Below, one piece after another: positions 33,797-45,649 of a stretch of 64,000 nucleotides of DNA. Location: the NCBI RefSeq assembly GCF_002776525.5, contig NC_045441.1:124368275-124432274 (forward strand). The letters are read 5' to 3'. This stretch comes from Piliocolobus tephrosceles (Eukaryota > Chordata > Mammalia > Primates > Cercopithecidae). Position numbers and translations under genes: made by a program. The notes below the pieces were generated by a model. The model ran no database searches. It saw nothing but the letters and a program-made list of their open reading frames with translations, and had not been told where the DNA came from. The number at the start of each line of letters is the position of its first letter. Position 1 is the first letter of the stretch.

Positions 33797-35380
33797 ACTG
33801 AAGTATTTTTAGTTGTTCCATTGCAGTGATAGAGGCAGACATTGCATTAAAACACAGGAAGGATTTGAGCAGCAGAAGGGCTTAACTAAGAGTAAAGATG
33901 AATTCATTTGTCAGATCTTATTTCTTGGGAAGTAGGAAGGCAACAGATTCTTACATAAGGAATCGTAGTTCTCAGCGGGGCTGAGTGTAGGGAAACCCTG
34001 CCCTGGAATCTAGCAGAGCAGATGCTCAGTTTTAATTTGAATTTACCAAAGCCAAGTATAGGCTCCCCGGGGGATAGCAAAAAGCAACAAAAACAAGAAA
34101 CCCCACAAACTCACAAGCCGCATGTGTGCTATGATTCATTCTATTGATGATACGATATGAATAGACTTCACTGAAGAACTTCCTGATTTGGAAAAGGTAG
34201 TGCAGCACATACCACTGTGGGATTGGACAACTGACCTGGCAAAACTCCAGGTCCCACCAGCTTGACAAGTAAAGGCCTTAAGTATATCTTGGTCTGGAGC
34301 TACATGGAACAGTTCTTTAAAGCTTGAAATGCCTTGTTAAAGCCAGGTCCACCCTGAGATAAAAAGAAGGACAGAAATTTGATGGGGTGATTGAGTCTGC
34401 TTACATCTGGGTGTACTTTTGGACTATATGTCAGAGTACAGGCATATGCAAAAAGGCTGTTGTTGAAAGTAGCGAAGAGTAACAGAAGGTTCTAGCTGAA
34501 ATTCACAAGTTAGGGCTCAGATTAGTCTATTGCATTCTCACAGGCGTAGTGCTCCTGAGCTACGGGAAGTGTTGGTGATGGAGTCTACGCTGAGTGAGGA
34601 CTGACCCTGCAAAACACAGGTGTCCAGCACTGCCATGGGGCTTTTGGTGCAGATGTAGCCCAAGGCAGCTACTCAACCACTCTCCCTTTGAAAGACCATT
34701 ACCAAGCAGTCCACCACTGGGCACTGTTTGGGATTAGACCACTAATGAATAAGCAAATAAGTCTGAGATCAGAGATGTCAGTTGTGTCTTGAGGGATGTC
34801 AGAAAGACATTCAAATGAGGGCCAGCCTGATAAACAAAATGTATTGATTGCAGGGAAACAGTTATATTCAGGAAAAACAATTACCCAGGAAGGATACACA
34901 AGATCCACAAGCAAGTGATTTAGTCCCCATCTCCTAGGGCAGCCATAACCTCACAGTATAATCTAAATCCAGCAACAGAGACTTGGGCCCCATTGTATAA
35001 ATCTTTGAATTCAAAAGCACTAGTTGGCATCTTTCTGAAGGTGGAACTCAATTAACTGGGAAAGATTGAACTAGAAGAATGCAACATTCTGTCCAGCCAA
35101 CAGAAGACCCCTGATAGAAGTACGGCAAGTCTAAGTCAGGCCAATGGACCAAGGTATGTGTGATGTGGTAACTGTGCACATGTAAATCCTACCAGCAATT
35201 ATACCACACGTAATTATATAGATTCCTGGGCCACAGTCAATAAACTAATTGATCTGGCAAGTGAATCACAGAAAACGCTATTTATATTTCTTCCCTTTCA
35301 TGGGACAGGACTTCATGTTTAAATTTTAGAGACTGATTGTTCATGTTGATGCCCCTTAGTCTTAAAAAGAGGAGGGAAGT

Positions 35381-35667
35381 AGCTGGGTGCAGTGGCCTGT
35401 AATCCCAGCACTTTGGGAGGCCAAGGCGGGTGGATCACGCAGTCAGGAGATCAAGACCATCCTGGCTAACAAGGTGAAACCCGGTCTCTACTAAAAAATA
35501 CAAAAAATTAGGCAGGCGTGGTGGTGGGCGCCTCTAGTCCCAGCTACTCAGGAGGCTGAGGCAGAAGAATGGCGTGAACCCAGGAGGCAGAGATTGCAGT
35601 GAGCCGAGATCGAGCCACTGCACTCCAGCCTGGGAGACAGAACAAGACTCCATCTCAAAAAAAGAAA
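35381..35667 (+). repeat. Alu (+), AluY-like
   Basis: It contains gtcaggagatcaagaccatcc and agaatggcgtgaaccc, which are AluY diagnostic forms. Confidence 0.95.
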
Positions 35668-35830
35668 GGAGGGAAGTATATCTTTGAAAGTAGTCACTAG
35701 AGTCCACAAGATGACACCTTGGGCCACAAGCCATGCACACACATGCTCACAAACAACATAATCCCCACCTCCATCTGTTGCCATTTGTGTCACGCAGGAT
35801 GATCCAGATTGTTAACAGCAATGGGCTCCT

Positions 35831-36220
35831 GTGCCTTTGGTGGGGAAATACACTTTGAGGGTTTATGGCCCATCACAGAGCTGGCAGGCTGCCTATCCTG
35901 GACATATCACAGAGCAAGGGAAATTTAAAGACTTTTTAAAAACTGGTATTGACAATGTTTCTGGTTTGAGCTTTGCCTATTCTGCAACTAAAGATCTGAC
36001 CCAGAGTACTATAAAAAGACTGGCAGCCCAGATCATCCACCAACATGATATCAACTTACACATCAACAGCTCAAGGATCACTTTTCAAAGTATGAACAGG
36101 GCAAGAGCAGACCAAGAAATACAATATCAAACGACCTCTTCATATTTCATATTACTTCTACAAAGCAGCACAATTTTGAAAAAATTGGAATGTGTGCTTC
36201 AAGCAACAAAATGTTGGTGA
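35831..36220 (+). pseudogene. ERVL integrase-core remnant
   Basis: This frame of 129 codons resembles the catalytic core of ERVL integrases. A Trp-Gln start is followed by a Gly-Ile-Asp then Ser-Gly-x-x-Phe-Ala pattern, an Ile-Lys-x-Leu helix and an Ile-His-x-His stretch. The second catalytic Asp region is replaced (N-S-S-R where D-x-G-T is expected), so it could not be active. Upstream and downstream pol sequence is broken by stops. The match was made from memory of the family, with moderate confidence. It is an old genomic fossil, and the open frame is probably chance survival. Confidence 0.5.
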
Positions 36221-37174
36221 CAAAGGCACAGAGGCCTGGCTTTCCAGGGTAGGAGGAGCACGAGAGCAAGTCAACAGTGGACCATTGTCTAGGGCATAGG
36301 TTAAGAAATGGAGAGATAAGGAAACCTTTCCAGGACTAGGGATTTGATTGTGTTCCCTAAAGTAGGAATAATATAAATTAATTTAATTTCACTTGTTGGA
36401 ACCCTGAAGGCATTTATCAGCTGTATTGAAAAATCTGGTATTTTCAAGAGGCACCCTACCCAGTGGAGAGGACCCAGTTACAATATACTTATTAAGTCAT
36501 TTGAAAGTATCTTGGGAAGGACACATGAAGTAGGTTTAACAGTGTTACTTTTGCTGCTCACTATTTGAAGGACAACAGAGAAGGAATCCAATACTCCTCC
36601 TTTAATAGGAGCAAGGGAATGGACTTAGGGATCCCAGTGGGGGAAAAAAAGATGGTAGCAGAAGGAACTGGAGTCACCAGAAATACTGCTGTACCAAATG
36701 ATGCTACTTTTGCCCTTTATCTTTAAAATAAGTTGCTAGTAAAATTATTTCTTAGCAATATTTTTAGATATGTCTTCAGTCTTAGATGAGAGATGATGGC
36801 ATCAGAGTTGATTCTACCAAACTGGAACACATTTAATGTTATTGTCTTGATAAAACTGGGCCCAGAGTACACTTGGCTGAGCTGGATAGGCAAGGAGGAG
36901 GGACCGTTGTGAATGAAGCCAATTCCTAACGTGATGCTGGCACATTAGGACATGGTCTGTTGCTTGAACTTTTATCTTAGATGAAGATGTGCATGATACT
37001 CAATGAAATGAAAATCATGGAAGTGGTGATATCTGACAAAGTCTATATCAGGATATTTAACTCTAGTCACCAGTTAATGTGGTAAGCACAGGGAAAAAAT
37101 GACCCAAGGAAGTCAAGCAGAACTACAAGTTGAGGAGGGACAATGATAGTTAACTCTAAAACATCCCAACAGCA

Positions 37175-37880
37175 TCATAAAAAAGCTACAAATGTACCAC
37201 CAGGATGGCTACAATAAAAAAGATAGAAAATGTTTGTGAGAATGTAAAGTAATTGGAGCTCACACACACTGCTGGCGGAAGTGGAAGTTGGAAGATCCGC
37301 TTTGGAGAGGTATTTAGTAGTGCTTACTAAAGGTGGACACATACGCATTCTATGACCCAACCAATGCTAAATACACGTTCAGGGAACGTACATATATATG
37401 TTCACTTAAGCGTAAGTACACAAATGTTCATAGCAACACAATTTACAACAGCAAATAACTGGAAACCACCCTTAAACACGTAAGTTGGATAACACAGAAT
37501 TGATAAACTGCTGTCTATTTACATAATGGAACATTATATAATGAAACATTATTCAGCAATGAGTATGAATAATCTACCACCACACATAACAATATGGAAG
37601 AATCTTGCAAACATAATATTGAGTGAATGAAGTCTCACACAAATGAATATGTACTGTGTGGTTCCACAATGTTCATAAACAAACAAAAATAATCTGTGGT
37701 ATTAGAAGTTGGGATAGTGGTAAGCATCATGGGAGGGGTGACTGGAAGGAGGCATGATGGGGCTTAAGGGGTGATGTTAATACCTATTTCTTGAGCTAGG
37801 TTACAAAGATCAGCTCAACTTTGAAAGTTTATTGTGTTCTTTGCTTTATGCTTGTAAGACTTAAATTAAAAGTTTATTTT
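37175..37880 (+). repeat. Old LINE-1 3' end (L1M)
   Basis: It runs from accaccaggatggctacaat through tctatgacccaac and ggaacattat...cagcaatgag to a 3' UTR ending taaattaaaag. This is the L1 ORF2 end with stops, plus the UTR. Confidence 0.75.
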
Positions 37881-37882
37881 AT

Positions 37883-38181
37883 GGCTGGGTGCAATGGCTC
37901 ACACCTGTAATCCTAGCACTTTGGGAGGCCGAGGCGGGCAGATCACCTGAGATCAGGGGTTTGAGACCAGCCTGGCCAACATGGTCTCTACTAAAACCTC
38001 GTCTCTACTAAAAACACAAAAAATTAGCTGGGCTTGGTGGCACATGCCTACATTCCCAGCTACTCGGGAGGCTGAGGCAAGAAAATCGCTTGAACCCAGG
38101 AGGCAGAGGTTACAGTGAGCCGAGATGGCACCACTGCACTCTAGCCTGGGTGACAGAGCAAGACTCTGTCTCAAAAAAAAG
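37883..38181 (+). repeat. Alu (full length, +)
   Basis: A complete Alu has a small internal duplication (ctctactaaaacctcgtctctac). Confidence 0.95.
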
Positions 38182-38199
38182 GAAAAGTTTATTTTAAAA

Positions 38200-39460
38200 G
38201 GTACTAGTTCAAACTTTGGAAGCAAGGAGGGAAAAACCAAACTAGAGCAATATTATCAAGCACAGAGTAGCATTGTTAGGCACTGAGATGTTTTGTGGAT
38301 TCTGTTCCTTCTTACTGGTCAAATATGGGTAGGAATAAGAATCTTACTATTGTTTCCCGTCTTCCGTGTTTGTCCTTTGTATTTCCCATATGGGAGACTG
38401 GCAATTGTTGAAGCAATGAGGCTATGAGGACACTCAACATGGATCAAGGTGGGCTGTACGATGGGCCCTGCCTGGTCTAAGGCTTCTTAGCTTGGCTCGC
38501 AGATATATCTAGGGAACCCACCCTGCTCTAGGTCCATAGCCCTAAGTTCTGGAACATCCTTGGTCCAGTCCCAGTGATACCGGGGAGTTGATACAGAAGG
38601 TCATAAATGGGGGCCGTATTCATGCCTGAGCAAACTACATTGGACTGGGCCCCACCTTCACGCTGTGCTGTGTAATGCTCCAGAGCAGGGGGTGCCGGGC
38701 ACGGCTCCAGGCCAGCCCATGCACAGATGCCATGGCCCTAGGGGTTTCAGGTTGAGCTGGGAAGTAGATGATTAAGGTTCCCCAAAGATCTCAAGCGACC
38801 TTCACTCTCTCACAGTGTACCACCTACAACTCCACCCCACCCACAGGCCACCCCTCCACCTGCCCACTTTGGGTAAGGTTGCCGGGGTCTGTCCCTAAGC
38901 CTGTGGTGATCTCTCTGCCAAGAATCCTGAGTGTGCTAACTTTCTTCTCGACCCTTTAGATAAGCTAACCTGGAACACTGCTGACTTTCAGAGCCCGCTC
39001 CAGGCCACCAGTTCCTCTCCCCAGATGATACAATTGAGTTTAGCAAGGGTCATGCTTCATGGTGGGATAAACACAGGGGCACAACTCTCCAAAATGGGCA
39101 AGCTAAGCTGTCAGCGCCCACTAACTGAGTGGTGCTGAGCCCTAGTCCGGCATGTTGGATCTCCCATCAATCTGAGCCCACTGCGGACATTTATCAATAT
39201 GGCACTTGTGCATCTATGAAAAACTTGTAGTAGAGTGCCTGGAAAACTCTAAGAGCTCAGTAACCATGATCTGTTGCTACCACCACTACCACCGTGATGT
39301 GTCTCTCTCCTTATAGTCCCAACACAACGCTTGGAACCTGCCAGATGTTCAACTAATGATGTTTAGTGAATTAATGTAAAGTGGGAGTACTACTTGCTGC
39401 CCTCTCTACTTCCTGGGACTGGCTGGAGCAATGCTGGAGCTCTTCCTCCTTGATATATGC
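38200..39460. other. Unassigned intron sequence of the SLC23A4 relic
   Basis: No exon or confident repeat was recognised here apart from weak MIR/L2-like phrases near 39.2-39.4 kb. Confidence 0.35.
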
Positions 39461-39479
39461 AGGAGGGTTTCCAAGAACA

Positions 39480-39760
39480 CCCATTTTCACTCTCCATCCT
39501 TTCCATTGGGCAGCCCAGTGCCTCTCTTGCTCATCATTCTGTTTTATTTTCTTCATTGCACTTATAATTCACTGAAATTTGCCTTTTCCATTTGCTTATT
39601 AGAGTCTTTCTCTCTCCACCCTACCTCACCACACATGTCCACTAGAACGTTAGCTCTGTGAGGGCAGAATCCTTCTCTGTCTCATCTACCGCAGTATCTT
39701 AAAGTCCAGGCTCTTGCCTGGCAGAAAGTTGGATAAGGAATGTTGAACAAATGCATACAC
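39480..39760 (+). repeat. L2 LINE 3' end
   Basis: It contains the L2 3' UTR phrases acgttagctctgtgagggcagaa and tcttgcctggcag...gaatgttgaac. Confidence 0.7.
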
Positions 39761-39819
39761 TCAGGAGTCCCTGTTCCAGACACCTCTCCTGTTCCCAGCC
39801 ATCCCCCTTGCTCTGTTAC

Positions 39820-39979
39820 CTCTCAGATCCTCTTCTGCCATTTCTCAGTGAATTTTGGAGAGTTGGTGTTCACCTGGCTGGCATTGAGTGTCCACTCAGG
39901 GCAATTCCAGATGGGAAGGGAGAGCATGGCCAGACAAGTTACCACAAAAGCAAATGCACCTCCCTGGAGCACGGGCAGC
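39820..39979 (-). pseudogene. SLC23A4: SLC23A4 relic: exon with CGA-to-TGA nonsense
   Basis: This 160-nt exon on the minus strand has acceptor ccctccag and donor GAG|gtaaca. It encodes LPVLQGGAFAFVV, then a hydrophobic LAMLSLP segment, then WNCPEW and a hydrophilic loop ending WQKRI-stop-E. The family has RIRE at this place, so the TGA at 39825-39823 replaces an expected CGA Arg codon, a typical CpG transition. The rest of the exon is open. LPVLQGG-AFAF is the SLC23 signature LP(L/V)xQ...FAF of a central membrane helix. The loop carries N-x-S sequons, as expected for an extracellular loop. It was found by reading the minus strand; no long open frame marks it. Confidence 0.85.
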
Positions 39980-40097
39980 CTGGAGGGAGGGAAAGGATGC
40001 AGTTACCTACGAGGTCCTCTAGCACTGGCCTGTCACCGGCCCCAAGGAGGGCCTTCAATCCGAAGTCCTAGCCCAATTTATTTATTTGTTTTCTATG

Positions 40098-40396
40098 TAT
40101 TTTTTTTTTTTTGAGATGGAGTTTTTCTCTTGTTGCCCAGGCTGGAGTCCAATGGTACAGTCTCGGCTCACTGCAACCTTCGCCTCCTGGGTTCAAGCAA
40201 TTCTCGTGCCTCAACCTCCCGAGTACCTGGGATTACAGGCGCCCACCACCAGGCTTGGCTAATTTTTGTATTTATAGTAGAGACGGGGTTTCATCATGTT
40301 GGCCAGGCTGTTCTCGAACTCCTGACCTCAGGTGATCCACCCGCCTTGGCCTCCCAAAGTGCTGGGATTACAGGCATGAGCCACTGTGCCCAGCCT
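40098..40396 (-). repeat. Alu (full length, -)
   Basis: A complete reversed Alu, 120 bp from the SLC23A4 exon at 39820-39979. Confidence 0.95.
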
Positions 40397-40399
40397 AGC

Positions 40400-41500
40400 C
40401 CAATTTAGAAGCAAACCATGACCCCTCTGTTCTCAGTTGCAGAGAGATCCTACCAAGCTTCAAGGCAGACCCATGAGCCCTGTCAAACTTTGGACAGGGA
40501 GGAGAGGGAGGCAGGGAGGCAGGGAGGCACCCAGACCCACACCTGGGCCTGGAGATGCAAACCCAGGAGGAAGGAGTCAGGCCCTGAGAAAGAATCTGGG
40601 GATGGCATGGAGCTCAGTGAACACACCTAGTGGGTGCCGTTCTCTACCTCAACCCCAGAGAACCCTCCTCAGGCCCCAGGCCCACAGCAGAGCTCCCATA
40701 CCTGCAGTGCCCAGCAATCGATTCTCCCACTATCAAGAGTTGCACAGCTTAAAATCTGGGTTGCCAGTTTTTTGTGTGTGTCTTCAGAAACCAAGAGCAA
40801 TCCAAGACCTTCAGGCTCCTTCTTTTCGCAGGGCAATAAGATACCTCCTTTGTCAGGGCATGTTCGCAGCCCAGCCCTCCTCACTCCTGCTGGGCTTCTT
40901 ACTTTGGCCTCTGTGAGAACTTCTAGCAGTGCCTGCCCCACCTGCCTTCCTACTGAGGTCAAGGCAACCTGGTAAGTCAACCTCCAGCCACCCCTCTTAC
41001 TAGAGGGTCAGAGGCTATCAAGGCTTCCCGAGCCTGCCAGCTTTGGATATTAGAATTTGAGGGTAGGAAGGTGGGACAGAGGGACCGTGGCATCTTGACT
41101 GCATTTGTCACTTTGGCCCACCTAGTCCAGGTCTTTTTTCTGAATACTAGAAGGGTATTTTTGAATCAGTGTTTCATGAAGAAAGCATAAAGGATGATTC
41201 TTGAGAAGGAACACATCTTATGTGAAGAAAATATAGTTTATGAAAGAGTTTTGCTGCTGAAATGGACTTTGTGACCTGGTGAACATTAGGATGCGTGATT
41301 CCTGGCCATTGCCCGGGCAAGTCTGTGGGCTTCTCTGGGAATGGGCCCAGCACGGGGATTGCCTAAAGCTCCTCAGGTACATCTAACGTGCAGCCATCTG
41401 TGAGAACAGCTGGTCTGGAGTCACAAATCTAGACCCACAAAGCTCCACAAGAGAATGGAGCACAGTACATTGTGTACACGGGGTTGGAACACAATGGTGC
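40400..41500. other. Unassigned intron sequence
   Basis: No exon or repeat family was recognised. A short (GGCA)-rich tandem lies at about 40505-40530. Confidence 0.35.
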
Positions 41501-41504
41501 CGCT

Positions 41505-41545
41505 ATGTATATGTGTGTAAATGTGTATATGTGTGTGTATATTTT
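41505..41545. repeat. TG/TA-rich microsatellite
   Basis: Interrupted (TATG)n and (TG)n runs. Confidence 0.7.
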
Positions 41546-41739
41546 TTATTTTGAAATTATGAATCTGCTGTCTGGGAGGTGTGCCTTACATTTCAGGTAT
41601 AGGAGCAAAGTCAGACACAATCCCTGTGACAGAGCTTTCCTCTCTAGTGAGGAAGGACAAGTATGTCATAGCAAACGCTTATTAAGTGCTGTAAAAGGAA
41701 ATTATACAGTGCTTTGCAAGCATGTAACAGAGAAGACTG

Positions 41740-42240
41740 TCCCAGTTTAGGATGATGGAGATAAGGAACTGATGGGGACAGGAGGCAGAGAAATTCTAGG
41801 CAGAAAAGGGCAGGTCCCTGGTAAAAATCCCACCCTCAAGCCAAAAAGCCTGAAACTGCGGTCCAAAGTGAGAACTTCTATTCCTATTTTCCCACTTGAA
41901 TGTTGCTTTTTCCTAAACTACCCATGGTCCCACCCTGCCCCATCCTATGCCTATAAAAACCCCAGACTCAGTCGGAGAGGAGCAGAGACTGTGGCTGGAT
42001 GTTGGAGAGAAACGGCTTGACTCCAGAGGGACAGCTTGATGGCATAACTTCAGGGAAGAATCCAGCCAGAGACAGCTGGACTTCAGAGGAGGATTACCTA
42101 CCCCCACCCCCAGTCCCCTTTTCAGCTCCCCTTCCTGCTGAGAGCCATTTTCATCAGCAATAAAATCCCCCACATTTACCATCCTGCAACTCGTTCATGC
42201 GACCTCATTTTTCCTGGAAGCTGGACAAGAGCTCAGGAAT
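41740..42240 (+). mobile_element. Solo class I ERV LTR (family unresolved)
   Basis: The block carries a TATA-like ctataaaaacccc (41951-41963), then about 200 bases of transcribed-type sequence, then an AATAAA (42160-42165) and a pyrimidine-rich 3' part. That order is typical of an ERV1 LTR. The phrase cagaaaagggcaggtccctgg recalls HERV-I/LTR10-type LTRs, but I cannot confirm it. The edges are approximate, and related sequence may extend to 42.7 kb. No internal viral genes adjoin it. Confidence 0.5.
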
Positions 42241-42799
42241 CACAAGTGTGAATACAAAAGGCTGTCACACCAGACCTTTGTCCTCACTGGTGGAGGGCAG
42301 CTGCCTCACACGAAAAGGCAGAGGGTCCACTGAGCTGTTAACACTTAAGCTGTGTGTGTGGATGGCACAGCTAAAAGAGCACCGTACCACACTCTCTGGG
42401 ACTTTGGGGGTCACAGGCACCCCCACCTGGATGCTGCTGCAGGGCCCACATGGAGTTTGTTCCTGCCAGTGCTGAAGCAGCCAGCTGGTTCCAGCACTCA
42501 TTACTCCAGTTCCCACCTCATTTGCTTGCACGCTGCCTCCCATGAGGAGTTGAAAGTGGTGGGCTGAGTAACTGAGGCACCCCTGCTGTGAGTCCTGCAA
42601 AGGGGTCAGGGAAATATCCTGCTTTAGAATATCCTGCTTCAGGCCTGAGATGTCAAAGGGACCATGTCTGACTTTGCCCCTCATAGTATCCATCGTGACA
42701 GAAACATAGCAGGCATTCCTTAAATGTGAGCGTGACTGCCTCTGCTCTCAGTGGCTCTCCCCAACCCTGACCTCCACCTCCAGCTGGTTATCATTTGTC

Positions 42800-42990
42800 A
42801 AGTGCCACAGCCTTGCTGGCTTCCTAAGAAAGTTAACTACTCCTTTCTCCTGCTACCACATCACTTAGAATGTAACAATATGACCACCACACTGGTTTTA
42901 ATTATTTATTCACATCTCTAATTCCCTTTTTAAGACTCTCATCTCCTTGAAGGGAAGAACTATGGGGGAATCCCAGTGTCCACGTGTGGC
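42800..42990 (+). repeat. L2-like LINE fragment
   Basis: It contains cttagaatgtaac, ttatttattcacatctc and ctccttgaagggaagaac in the order of an L2 3' end. Confidence 0.5.
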
Positions 42991-43261
42991 AGGCAATCTT
43001 GCGGCATGAGAGTAAAGGCTGCTAGTACCTCGGTTTCAGAACTTACTAATGCTACAGCATTGAGGGTGGAGGTCGTGCCTACAGGAAACTGACAGCATTC
43101 AAAGCCTTCCAGTTACGAAGATCCAGGGATTCCCAACCTACAAGGAGTCTTCTACGAGGAAACAGATGCTCTGGGTTGCTCCCAGAATACGATACTAACA
43201 TCGCCTCCATTTTCCAATACAGCAAAACTGCTCACCTCTGGGGGAGGTATAAGTCACTTAA

Positions 43262-43616
43262 TGCTATGGACCAAATGTGTGTATCCCCCAAAATTCTTAT
43301 ATTGAAGCCTTAAGCCCCAATGTGTTGTTATTTGTAAGTGGGGCCTTTGGGAACTATTTAGGTTTACATGAGGTCAGGATGGTGACGCCCTCGTGATGGG
43401 ATCAGTGCTCTTATAAGAAGAGACTCTTTTCCCCTCCCTACCCCTGCCATGTAAGGACACAGCACAGAAGGTGGCTGTCTGCAAGCCAGTAGAGGGCCCT
43501 CACCAGAGCCCGAACATGCTAGCACCCTGATCTCAGACTTCCACCCACCAGAACTGTAATCACATTTCTGTTGTTTCAGCTACCCAGTCTACTGGCTTTT
43601 GAGCAGACTAAGACAC
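43262..43616 (+). repeat. MLT1 MaLR LTR
   Basis: It contains tgctatggaccaaatgtgtg, gtggggcctttgggaac, catgtaaggacacagc and gaactgtaatcacatttctg. Confidence 0.8.
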
Positions 43617-43629
43617 TTAGCAAACAAGA

Positions 43630-43800
43630 TGGAATGGGAAACAGGTGAGTCACTTAATCTGTCTATGCCTGAGTTTCTTCCTCTGTACAATAAGCCTAAT
43701 AATCATACCTGCCTCAAATAGTGTAGTGAGCATTACATGTTTTGTAAGTCATACGGTGCTCATTCATTCATCACCCGTACTGTTATTATCTTACAGGAAG
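43630..43800 (-). repeat. MIR SINE (reverse)
   Basis: It holds gtcacttaatctgtctatgcctgagtttcttcctctg, the reversed MIR core. Confidence 0.7.
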
Positions 43801-44448
43801 GGGGAACAGATGAGGTATTGGGCTGGGTCCCTGTGTTCAGGCTGCTGCCCCACCTCACTTAAAGTGAATCACGGAGTCGACCTCAGCTTTTCCTCATCAC
43901 TCCTTTATCAGCAACAGTTTCCCCTTGTTTCTCCCCACTCTACAGGGATGAGATATGAGGAAATCAGCTGCAAATAAGCCCACTTAGATCTGGAGGGCCT
44001 CTGGGAGGACACAGAGCGAAGCCTATTCAACTGCCTTGTTTGGATCTGCAGGTCTCAAGGAGGTCACCAAGGCCTGATAAAGGACAGCAGGGGTTGCAGT
44101 AACTGAAGGAGATGGGGTGCTCTCAGGGTAACTTGGAGAGTAACTAATCATGTCAGATATGCTTCCTCCATAGTTCATTAGAACACGTGGGGAATGCACG
44201 AAAATTTACAGCTGCACTCTTAGGCAAAAACCAAGGTTCAGGCATAATTGCTATTAATTACCTCATTGATGAGATTGATTGAGGAAAATATTCTTGATTA
44301 CCTGCCACGCGCTTCACCCTCTAAACCAGAACTTGCCAGGTGACCTTATCAATTATTCATCCAAGTCCATGGCTACATTGCTGTGAAAATCAGTAGGCCA
44401 TCATCCGACTCCCCACCTTCCCAGTCTATTTTTGCCTCTCTTGATTCC

Positions 44449-45025
44449 CTAATATGAATGTGCATAAGAATTATCCAGGGATTCTGTTAAAATGTCCAGA
44501 ACCCTGAGAGGTTCTGACTTTTTAGTAGACCTGGAAGAGGGCCCAGGAAAAATGCATTTTTGGCTTGGTTTTTGTTTGTGTTTTGGAGATAGGATTACAT
44601 TCTGTCGCCCAAGCTGAAGTACAGTGGTATGATCATAGCTCACTACAGCCTTGACTTCCTGAGCTCAAGCAATCCTCCTGCCTCAGCCTCCCGAGTAGCT
44701 GGGACTACAGGTGCAAACCACTATGCCCAGCTATTTTTTTTTACTTTTATTTTTGTAGAGGTGGGATCTCACTATGTTGCTCAGGCTGGTCTTGAACTCC
44801 TGGGCTCAAGTGATCCTCCCACCTTGGCCTCCCAAAGTTCTAGAATTATAGGCGTGAGCCACCACAACTAGCCAAAAGCTGTGTTTTTGTTTTTTGCTTT
44901 TATTTTGTAGTCAAGTGAAGCAGTGGGAGCAGAGAAGGAACAAAGAAATATGTAACTGGTGTGATTAGTTGTAAAGGTGTGTTTTTAACAAGCACTTCAG
45001 ATGATGTTAATGCAGGTGGTCCAGG
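44449..45025 (+). repeat. MER5A-like hAT fragment split by an Alu
   Basis: The left part is gggattctgttaaaatg...gagggcccaggaaaaatgc; the right part is gtttttaacaagcactt...aggtggtccag. They join as one MER5A interrupted by the Alu at 44582-44873. Confidence 0.65.
44582..44873 (-). repeat. Alu (full length, -)
   Basis: A complete reversed Alu of an older subfamily. Confidence 0.95.
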
Positions 45026-45649
45026 GTCCATACCAGGATACATTCTTTCAGAGATGACATTCTTGGCTTATAAGACAAGAAAAGGGGAGAATTCTAGAAT
45101 TCTGAATTTTTTAGTCACTTAACAAGAAATATAAATGAGTGGAGAGCACAAAAGTGGTCAAAATTGTTCATGATGAAGGAAGTAAGTGGTCTCTACAAAA
45201 TCAGACTGCCCAAAAAGGAACTGCAAATAACTCTTTTTTTTTTTTTTTAATGATTCTTAAGCATAGACTGAGATACCAGCAGTTGGAATAGGACATCAGC
45301 CAGCCTCAGGCCTGGCAACTAGAAGCATGGAAGCTAAGTATCCCAAACTAAGCTAGAAGTTGTATCCACAACCTTAGGTTGGTTTGAAAAAAAAGAAAAA
45401 GAAAAAGGCTGCCAGGACCTAAGTGTTCAGATGACCGGGGGACGAAGGACATTCGAGTCACCTTGTATGTTAGGCACCGTGACTAGATAGATCCCTCCTG
45501 GTTATATGATAAATAAATGGAAAACCCTGAAGGATTGAGGCCTGTACAAAATCCTGCAACAAGAACGCAAAGGTTTCCCTGCTCTGAAGACTTAGGGGAA
45601 GAATTTTCTGTAAGAAGCACATGATAACTATTGAGTATGCTTATAAAAT

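Larger units (their letters stand above)
34020..37160 (+). repeat. Decayed ERVL-type internal (pol) region
   Basis: This is a ~3 kb block with frequent stops and an Alu at 35381-35667. Its only recognisable protein similarity is integrase-like (35831-36220). The boundaries are set by the neighbouring repeats and are inferred. No open retroviral gene survives. Confidence 0.4.

Noticed and set aside
40437..40975. Plus-strand frames of 159 and 113 codons.
   Set aside because: No recognisable domain, overlapping in two frames, and no exon borders; probably chance.
42265..42693. A 142-codon minus-strand frame, considered as a missing transporter exon.
   Set aside because: No SLC23 motif; it lies in or next to the ERV LTR region.
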